Origin: Chloroflexota bacterium
GTDB taxonomy: Bacteria > Chloroflexota > Dehalococcoidia > Dehalococcoidales > RBG-16-60-22
Reading direction: 5' to 3'
Assembly (NCBI GenBank): GCA_022574315.1
Contig: JACZSH010000029.1
Location: forward strand, 1 to 13,041
Length of the DNA stretch: 13,041 bases
A program made the translations under genes and the position numbers. Shown here piece after piece: positions 6,245-11,262 of this stretch. The notes beneath the pieces are model-generated. The model ran no database searches. It saw only the letters and a program-made list of their open reading frames with translations, and was not told the origin of the DNA. How positions within the stretch are numbered: the stretch's first letter is position 1; each line of letters starts with the position of its first letter.

Positions 6245-7264
6245 TTATGGGGTGAGGACTACTTTTAACTGGTCCGGGTCCTCGTCAGCGACGCGGAAGG
6301 CTTCGGCCACTTTTTCCAGGGGAAAGGTGGCCGTGATGAGCGGTTTTACCTGTACCAGGCCGTGCTGCATCACCTTGAGACAGTCAGGGCTCCATACCTG
6401 AATCTGCTGCGGATGATAATGCCGGAAGGCAACGGAACGGATGTCCAGGGACTCGTGGTGCCAGCGCTGGAAGTTGTCTATGGTTATCGAGTGGAGAAAA
6501 TCACCCTGGAAGACGAGCACGCCCATCGGCCGGACAATCTCCGTCGCCAGGTTCATGTATTCTTCCACCGTCGGGTCAATATAAGCCGCCGTCTGGGCGA
6601 CCAGGTCAAAACCCTTACCGCCGGTAAGCTCCAGGGCTGCCCGGCAGGCATCTACCCGGGTCGAGTTGATAACATGGTCGGCCCCCAGTTTTTTAGCCAG
6701 TTTCAAGCGGGAGTCCCGGTTGTCGATAACCGTCACCGACAGGGCGCCGCTTTTTTTCAATCCCTGGGCGATTATCTGCCCGATAAAGTTGGCACCGGTG
6801 ACGGCCACGGTATCGCCCAGTTTGATGCCGGAGCGAAAGACGGCGAAGATAAACGGGGAGACCGCCTCCCCCAGAGACGCCAGGTCCATGTCCATCCCCT
6901 CCGGGACGGGCACCACCTCAAGAGGGTGGACTGCCCAGTAGTCCGACAAGCCCCCCGGCGTGATTGTCCCCGAACTGCGGGCGCTGTGCATGAGGATAAC
7001 CCGGTCGCCTTCCTTGTATTCGTGGACCCGTGAGCCGACTTCCACTACGGTGCCTCCTGCCTCGTGCCCGATAAACATCGGGTATTTTGGTTTCTGGTGA
7101 CGTTTGGCGTGAAAGTAGTACCCTTTGCGGTACAGCTGGATATCGGCCAGGCAGATTGACGCCGCGTGCGTCTTAACCAGAATCTGGTCGGACGCCGGCT
7201 TAATATCCCGTTCAATCAAGCTTACTTTTTTTATGCCTTCCAGGACGGTGGAGCGCGTTTTCAC
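6245..7264 (-). CDS. Medium-chain zinc-type dehydrogenase (alcohol/polyol dehydrogenase family)
   Basis: A 339-residue MDR protein. The N-terminal GroES-like domain has Cys38 (SICLADIQ), His67-Glu68 (GHEAGGTVVEVG) and Glu133 (LGEAVSP), which match the catalytic zinc ligands. The loop that carries four structural-zinc cysteines in many relatives is shortened to MHSARSSGTITPGG, so that site is absent. The Rossmann motif is VTGANFIGQ (155-163), with Asn in place of the middle glycine. Asp181 at the end of the next strand (TVIDNRDS) suggests NAD(H) rather than NADP(H). It would oxidise or reduce an alcohol/carbonyl pair. The start is GTG 7264, preceded by AAGGAG with about 9 bases of spacing. It lies 42 bases after the hydrolase gene, so the two are very likely co-transcribed. 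Confidence 0.87.
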   Translation of the reverse strand: MKTRSTVLEGIKKVSLIERDIKPASDQILVKTHAASICLADIQLYRKGYYFHAKRHQKPKYPMFIGHEAGGTVVEVGSRVHEYKEGDRVILMHSARSSGTITPGGLSDYWAVHPLEVVPVPEGMDMDLASLGEAVSPFIFAVFRSGIKLGDTVAVTGANFIGQIIAQGLKKSGALSVTVIDNRDSRLKLAKKLGADHVINSTRVDACRAALELTGGKGFDLVAQTAAYIDPTVEEYMNLATEIVRPMGVLVFQGDFLHSITIDNFQRWHHESLDIRSVAFRHYHPQQIQVWSPDCLKVMQHGLVQVKPLITATFPLEKVAEAFRVADEDPDQLKVVLTP

Positions 7265-7306
7265 CTGCAGTGTCTCCTTGTCATCGTTGATTCTATGGTG
7301 AAGTAA

Positions 7307-8140
7307 TCAGCGTACCACCCATTTCCCTGCCTCAACGGCGGTGAGAAAATCAAGTAAAGCCCGGTTGAAAATAGCCGGTTCCTCCAGGTTAATGGCATGG
7401 CCCGACTGAGGAAGAACCAGCAGGCCGGCGCCGGGCATATGCTCTTTCATGATGAGCGATGGGTCGATGGACAGGTCATCTTCATCGCCAACCATAACGA
7501 GAGCCGGTATTTTGCAGCGTTTGAGCTGTGTCTCCAGCGCAGAGATGGGCGGCCTTTTGATGATGACCTCTCTGATGAGGTGTACCGAGCCCGGATTAGA
7601 GTGGGCGGACAGTTCATCAACGAACTCCTGCCAGCCCCTCGGGTCTTTGCGCAGCAGTTGCACCCGGTTAGGTTCGTGGGCGTATCGTTCGGCGACCACC
7701 GCCCAGCCTTCGGTTTCAATTTGCCGGGCCATACCCTTCAGCTTGGGCTCGAAAGTCTCCCGGCCGGTAGTTCCGGCACCGGTGGCCGCCAGTATCAGTG
7801 CCCGGGTCATTTCCGGGTGGGCCAGGCCAAAATTAAGCGCCACGCCGCCTCCCATGGAGCAGCCGCCGATATAGGCTTCTTTAATCTTGAGATAGCGGAG
7901 GAGCTGGTACAGGTCTTCCACCAGAATATCCTGGGAGTAAGATGACGCCGCTTCAGGGACATCGGAAGGGGGAAATCCCCGGTGATTGTAGGTGATGACC
8001 CGGTAGCGCCGCGAGAAAAACCTTACCTGTGGCTCCCAGCTTTGGCAAGTCCCGGCAAATTCATGGCTCAGCACCAGCGGGAACCCTTCACCGGTTGTTT
8101 CGTAATACAGGTTTACCCCGTTTACGTTTGCAATGGGCAT
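7307..8140 (-). CDS. Alpha/beta hydrolase
   Basis: A 277-residue single-domain alpha/beta hydrolase. The nucleophile elbow is GGCSMGGG with Ser95. The acid is most likely Asp221 in MVGDEDD and the base is His248 in QSGHAINLEEP. The oxyanion-hole segment reads LSHEFAG (24-30) where relatives usually have HGxxG, so the first glycine is a glutamate. The YNHRGFPPSD block (51-60) is typical of the enol-lactonase/haloperoxidase-like branch. It should cleave an ester, lactone or C-C bond in the cytoplasm; the substrate is unknown. The ATG at 8140 follows an AGGAAAAAGG ribosome site. It is the first gene after the promoter at 8216-8244 and leads the hydrolase-dehydrogenase-aminotransferase group. Confidence 0.87.
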   Translation of the reverse strand: MPIANVNGVNLYYETTGEGFPLVLSHEFAGTCQSWEPQVRFFSRRYRVITYNHRGFPPSDVPEAASSYSQDILVEDLYQLLRYLKIKEAYIGGCSMGGGVALNFGLAHPEMTRALILAATGAGTTGRETFEPKLKGMARQIETEGWAVVAERYAHEPNRVQLLRKDPRGWQEFVDELSAHSNPGSVHLIREVIIKRPPISALETQLKRCKIPALVMVGDEDDLSIDPSLIMKEHMPGAGLLVLPQSGHAINLEEPAIFNRALLDFLTAVEAGKWVVR

Positions 8141-8215
8141 AACCTTTTTCCTGTGCTAACCACCGCTCTTGACCGATGGTTAACGATTGGATTGTTCTCC
8201 GCGATGAACTTGTTT

Positions 8216-8244
8216 ATCTTAGCTCAGTGCCTATCGTCTGTCAA
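8216..8244 (-). promoter_or_regulatory. Promoter of the hydrolase-dehydrogenase-aminotransferase group
   Basis: On the minus strand, a perfect TTGACA (8244-8239) is followed after 17 bases by TAAGAT (8221-8216). Transcription would begin near 8209, about 70 bases before the hydrolase ATG. The -35 box lies one base past the hairpin that follows the MFS gene. Confidence 0.6.
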
Positions 8245-8245
8245 C

Positions 8246-8263
8246 GCCGGCTGGTGAGCCGGC
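8246..8263 (-). terminator. GC-rich hairpin after the MFS gene
   Basis: GCCGGCT (8246-8252) and AGCCGGC (8257-8263) form a perfect 7-bp stem with a 4-base loop, 16 bases after the end of the MFS gene on the minus strand. No T-run follows, so termination may be partial and the cluster could still be read through. Confidence 0.5.
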
Positions 8264-8279
8264 ACTGGCTGGCTACGGA

Positions 8280-9515
8280 TTATGAGCTCACCCTGGTGGA
8301 AATATATCTCTGCGCCACATTTTGCAGGCGCCAGCCCCAGAAAGCAGAAATAAGCAGGGTAACCCCGCCGATGACCAGAGCCAGCATATAACTTCCGTTG
8401 AGTTCAAATATCCAGCCCCCGAAGTAAGGGCCTATCATGGCCCCGACCTGATGTACCAGGAAGGTGAGACCCATCATTCTGCCGGCGATGCCGGCACCAA
8501 AGATATCGTAGATTATCAGGTGCGTCACGGAGACACTTAATAAGACAGGTATGCCGGCAATAAGGCTGAAGACATAGAAACTGGCCAAATCTTGAACGAA
8601 AAAGGCAAGGAGGAATAATCCCAGGGCGCGCGTCAGGTAACTAATCACCAGAGTTTTGTACCGGCCGATGTGGTCCGAGGCCCAACCGCCCAGCACCACG
8701 CCCACGGCACCCCCGGCCCCCAGCAAACCCAGGGCGGTGGCCCCTTGCTGAGCCGAGAAACCGTGTTCGAGGGCGATGGCCGGAAGGTGCCCGCTAATCA
8801 GCACCGCGGAAAAGCCGCAACCAAAGTATTTCACGATCAGTATCCAGTAGGGTTTGGCCTTGATAGCCTGCCATACCTCCTTATTGAAAAACAGGCCTTT
8901 CGTTGACATTTTAGTAGCCACATTTCCGGTCTCGTCCGGTTCCCGGACAAAAAACCAGGATATCGGGAAAACTACCAGCAGTATTACCGCCGCCAGAATC
9001 AAAAAAGTGTCCTGCCAGCCAAAAGAGGAAATCAAAATTGCGGTGAGCGGGGAAAAAACCAAAATGCCCAAGGGGATACCGGCGATGGCCAGACCAAGCG
9101 CTCTTCCCCGCTGCTGCTTGAACCAGCGGGTTATCAGCAGTGAAAAGGCGGTCACCGCCAACCCGCTGCTGGCGACTCCCGTCAGTAGCCCGTAACCGAG
9201 GGTAAGTTGCCACAGGTTTTGAGCCAGAGCGGCGGCGATAAAGCCGAGCGCCAATAATACCACCGATATCACAATGGCTCTGCGGGGTCCCCGGGCGTCC
9301 ATTAAGATGCCGGCGAAGGGTTGGGCCACACCGCCCACAATCATACTCAGGGCATAAGGCAGCACTGCCTGAGAACGGGTAAGGCTGAAGGCCTCTTCCA
9401 GGGGGATGGTAAAAACACCGTAGGACAAACGGATACCATTGGCAATGAAGGCCACGGTGGTGGCGATAACCAGGATAAACCAGACATTAAAACGCTTTTC
9501 GGCGAATGGGGACAT
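8280..9515 (-). CDS. MFS transporter, 12 helices (monocarboxylate/oxalate-formate-like)
   Basis: A 411-residue protein with twelve predicted membrane helices in two halves. The loop 2-3 signature is GILMDARGPRR (69-79), and its counterpart in the second half is GGWASDHIGRYK (276-287). A longer hydrophilic segment, about 191-222, links the halves, as is usual in the superfamily. The N-terminal NGIRLSYGVFTIPLEEAF block and the overall pattern resemble carriers of small carboxylates (OFA/MCT type), which would fit the enzymes beside it; the substrate is not certain. The ATG at 9515 has no ribosome site, and a TATAAT lies only five bases before it, so the message is probably leaderless. It is followed by a hairpin and then the promoter of the enzyme genes. 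Confidence 0.87.
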   Translation of the reverse strand: MSPFAEKRFNVWFILVIATTVAFIANGIRLSYGVFTIPLEEAFSLTRSQAVLPYALSMIVGGVAQPFAGILMDARGPRRAIVISVVLLALGFIAAALAQNLWQLTLGYGLLTGVASSGLAVTAFSLLITRWFKQQRGRALGLAIAGIPLGILVFSPLTAILISSFGWQDTFLILAAVILLVVFPISWFFVREPDETGNVATKMSTKGLFFNKEVWQAIKAKPYWILIVKYFGCGFSAVLISGHLPAIALEHGFSAQQGATALGLLGAGGAVGVVLGGWASDHIGRYKTLVISYLTRALGLFLLAFFVQDLASFYVFSLIAGIPVLLSVSVTHLIIYDIFGAGIAGRMMGLTFLVHQVGAMIGPYFGGWIFELNGSYMLALVIGGVTLLISAFWGWRLQNVAQRYISTRVSS

Positions 9516-9520
9516 AATGA

Positions 9521-9550
9521 ATTATACCGTATACGTGTCATCCGATTCAA
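9521..9550 (-). promoter_or_regulatory. MFS promoter placed for a leaderless transcript
   Basis: On the minus strand, TTGAAT (9550-9545) and a perfect TATAAT (9526-9521) are 18 bases apart. The expected start falls on or within a base of the ATG at 9515-9513. The spacer holds the 8-bp palindrome CGTATACG (9528-9535), a possible repressor site. Confidence 0.6.
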
Positions 9551-10520
9551 TTGAGGGTGCCCGGCTCGATTAGCGGCCGTCAAACAATCCGGAATAGTAC
9601 TTATAATAAAGAACTACTCTTAAGAGGTACAGACGGGCAGGGCAGGGTAAAAAAGGGGGGATTTAGATGGTAAGGAAGACTTAGACACCGGAGCGGATTA
9701 TCAAGCCGGTGAAATCCCGAATTGCCGCGGATGGCCAGAAAAATCAAAGATGGTGTTCAAAGGTTCAAATACACCCGCTGCACCATGACAAAACCATAGT
9801 TCTCCTCAGTCCAGTGCCATGACAAAAAGGGCTAGTAATGAGAAAAGGGATACCTATCTTCTTTTTTACAGCGTCGCCGGTAACAATGGCGGGCTTCATC
9901 ATTGATGGCAATAATATTCTTTGTCAGTTTCCCCACGTTTACCAATTCACGTTGCTTTGACCTGTCCCCATAAAGTCCCACATGCGGGACGAAAATGTTC
10001 AGGATTGGGAAGGGTTAACGCGAGCGTTTCGAGTTACAATAAAGCAAGGGGGCCAGGTTTTTCACTTAGTCCCTTAGTCATTGTTAGCAATAGTTGCCAG
10101 AGTGATAGCTACTGATGGACCTGGTTTTGTAGTGACGAGGTGGTTTCTTGGGTTCAATGTTGTCCGGACAAAGCTAAGGGTGCCGATTGGTGATTACCGT
10201 GATAAAAAAGGAACGATTCTATCCTAGAGGTAACGAAACAAGCGATGGTGACTTTACTTAGTTTAACGCTAAGACTGGACTCTTTTTTGGGGAGCAGGCC
10301 AATAATGTCAAATAGCCCTAAGAAAAGACTGGACAAAAGCCTATTTTGTAAAATTAGAGGAAGCAATTGTATCCTCGCCCCCCGACAGGTAGCCCATTCG
10401 TTTTAGATAAAGACGATTGACGTTATCCAGAGGTCAAAACCGGTCACTGTCGGGGGCAGGTGACAGAGGCCAGGATAGTGTTCTGCTAACTTCCCAACAA
10501 CCTTGCTTTCTATTCAGTGA
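9551..10520. other. Gene-poor, AT-richer stretch with short repeats and broken open frames
   Basis: No convincing gene is seen here. The stretch holds the palindromes CTCTTAAGAG (9617-9626), an imperfect GTCCCACATGCGGGAC (9975-9990) and TTGTCCGGACAA (10160-10171). There are direct repeats of CCATGACAAAA (9783-9793, 9817-9827) and AAGACTGGAC (10271-10280, 10325-10334). A 10-bp inverted pair, CCCCCGACAG (10379-10388) with CTGTCGGGGG (10447-10456), encloses 58 bases. Several open stretches of 30-68 codons occur on both strands, without good starts. It may be a decayed insertion or a region with an unrecognised RNA; base composition is more AT-rich than in the flanking enzyme genes. Confidence 0.45.
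9982..10227 (+). pseudogene. Possible broken gene: two open stretches in one frame split by a TAG
   Basis: From ATG 9982 the frame gives 31 codons (MRDENVQDWEGLTRAF, then VTIKQGGQVFHLVP) to a TAG at 10075. It continues in the same frame for 49 codons containing ATDGPGFVVTRWFLGF and RVPIGDYRDKKGTILS, up to a TAG at 10225. Residue use looks more like coding sequence than noise, but there is no ribosome site and no family I recognise. Confidence 0.25.
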
Positions 10521-10540
10521 TTGACAGATGTGCCTGTCAA
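10521..10540. promoter_or_regulatory. Perfect 20-base inverted repeat upstream of the sigma factor gene
   Basis: TTGACAG and CTGTCAA arms of 7 bases flank the 6-base spacer ATGTGC. It lies 43 bases before the -10-like TATAAT at 10583, in the position of an operator for a dimeric regulator. Each arm also contains TTGACA, one on each strand, so promoter overlap is possible, though no good -10 partner is seen. Confidence 0.4.
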
Positions 10541-10561
10541 CAACACAAGCAAACCTGACAA

Positions 10562-10588
10562 AAGACGGGTTTTTTCGTCTTATATAAT
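10562..10588 (+). promoter_or_regulatory. Likely promoter region of the sigma factor operon
   Basis: A perfect TATAAT at 10583-10588 would start transcription near 10595, about 59 bases before the ATG at 10654. No good sigma-70 -35 box is present at normal distance. The AAGACG (10562-10567) and CGTCTT (10576-10581) arms form a stem just before it. A CGTC at 10576 could instead be the -10 core of an ECF-type promoter used by the encoded factor itself, but the upstream AAACC element (10551-10555) is spaced too far for a good match. Confidence 0.4.
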
Positions 10589-10653
10589 AGAGGGATGAAT
10601 CATAGCGGCTAGCGCATTTTCTTAACACTGTAATATACTTCAAGGGCGAGTAT

Positions 10654-11205
10654 ATGCTCGACGTAAGAACCAGGGAAGTCATCTTGAATAAAGACAGCAC
10701 TGCGGTGGCAAAACCTACGAAGGTAATAATAGGTACTCTATATGAAGAGTATTACGAAAGAATTGTTCGTTATATCTTCGTGCGTATCAATGACCAAAAT
10801 GAAGCAGAAAACCTGGGTGGGGACGTCTTTCTAAAAGCCCTACAGTCGCTGAATTCTTACAGGGGGCGCTCAGAACAGATGCGAGCTTGGCTCTTCAAGA
10901 TTGCCCATAACCTGGTGGTGGACTACTTTCGGAAGATGAGTAAGCGAAAGGCGGTGTCCCTAAGCGACGTGGAAGTCCGCGATAGCGTCAGCATTGAGGA
11001 AGCAGTGGCAGCGAAGTTGGAGATAGAGAGATTATCGGAAGCTCTAAAGCAGTTGACACCGGCCCAGCGTGAAGTAATAGGCCTGCGCTTCTTTGCCGGC
11101 TTATCATCGGCTGAGGTAGGTAAGACTTTAGGTAAGAGCAGTGGTGCGGTAAGGGAGATGCAACGTGCTGCTGTAGAGACACTAAGAAAGCAGATTTATG
11201 TTTAA
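10654..11205 (+). CDS. RNA polymerase sigma-70 family factor, ECF type
   Basis: A 183-residue factor with only regions 2 and 4, the ECF plan. Region 2 spans about 29-95 (YEEYYERIVRYIFVRI, then EAENLGGDVFLKAL, then MRAWLFKIAHNLVVDYFRK). Region 4 spans about 125-180, with LTPAQREVIGLRFFAGLSSAEVG and the helix-turn-helix KTLGKSSGAVREMQRAA. The usual acidic/glutamine core (LTQEVF) reads LGGDVF here. It directs RNA polymerase to a small regulon in the cytoplasm. The ATG at 10654 follows AAGGGCGAG. The next gene, 57 bases downstream, encodes a membrane protein and is its likely partner. Upstream of the promoter is a perfect inverted repeat, and a second one lies between the two genes. Confidence 0.9.
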   Translation: MLDVRTREVILNKDSTAVAKPTKVIIGTLYEEYYERIVRYIFVRINDQNEAENLGGDVFLKALQSLNSYRGRSEQMRAWLFKIAHNLVVDYFRKMSKRKAVSLSDVEVRDSVSIEEAVAAKLEIERLSEALKQLTPAQREVIGLRFFAGLSSAEVGKTLGKSSGAVREMQRAAVETLRKQIYV

Positions 11206-11215
11206 CCTGAATGAG

Positions 11216-11237
11216 GGTAAATTCACAACAATTTACC
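11216..11237 (+). promoter_or_regulatory. Intercistronic stem-loop between the sigma factor and membrane partner genes
   Basis: GGTAAATT (11216-11223) and AATTTACC (11230-11237) are perfect 8-base arms around CACAAC. There is no T-run. In the mRNA it would form a stem 25 bases before the partner's ATG; as DNA it is also a plausible dimer site. Confidence 0.45.
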
Positions 11238-11262
11238 AAGAGTTGACGGTGGAGGTGCTGGA

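Noticed and set aside
9762..9785. A tRNA-like 3' end: GGTTCAAAT followed by a segment ending in CACCA.
   Set aside because: The T-stem does not pair (the base after the 7-base loop is A, not C), and no acceptor, D or anticodon arm is found upstream.
10154..10366. A 70-codon minus-strand frame rich in Leu and Ser.
   Set aside because: No ribosome site, no family, and composition typical of a chance frame in AT-richer DNA; the opposite strand is also open.
10434..10700. An 88-codon minus-strand frame upstream of the sigma gene.
   Set aside because: It covers the sigma promoter, the inverted repeat and the start of the sigma gene in antisense and has no recognisable features.
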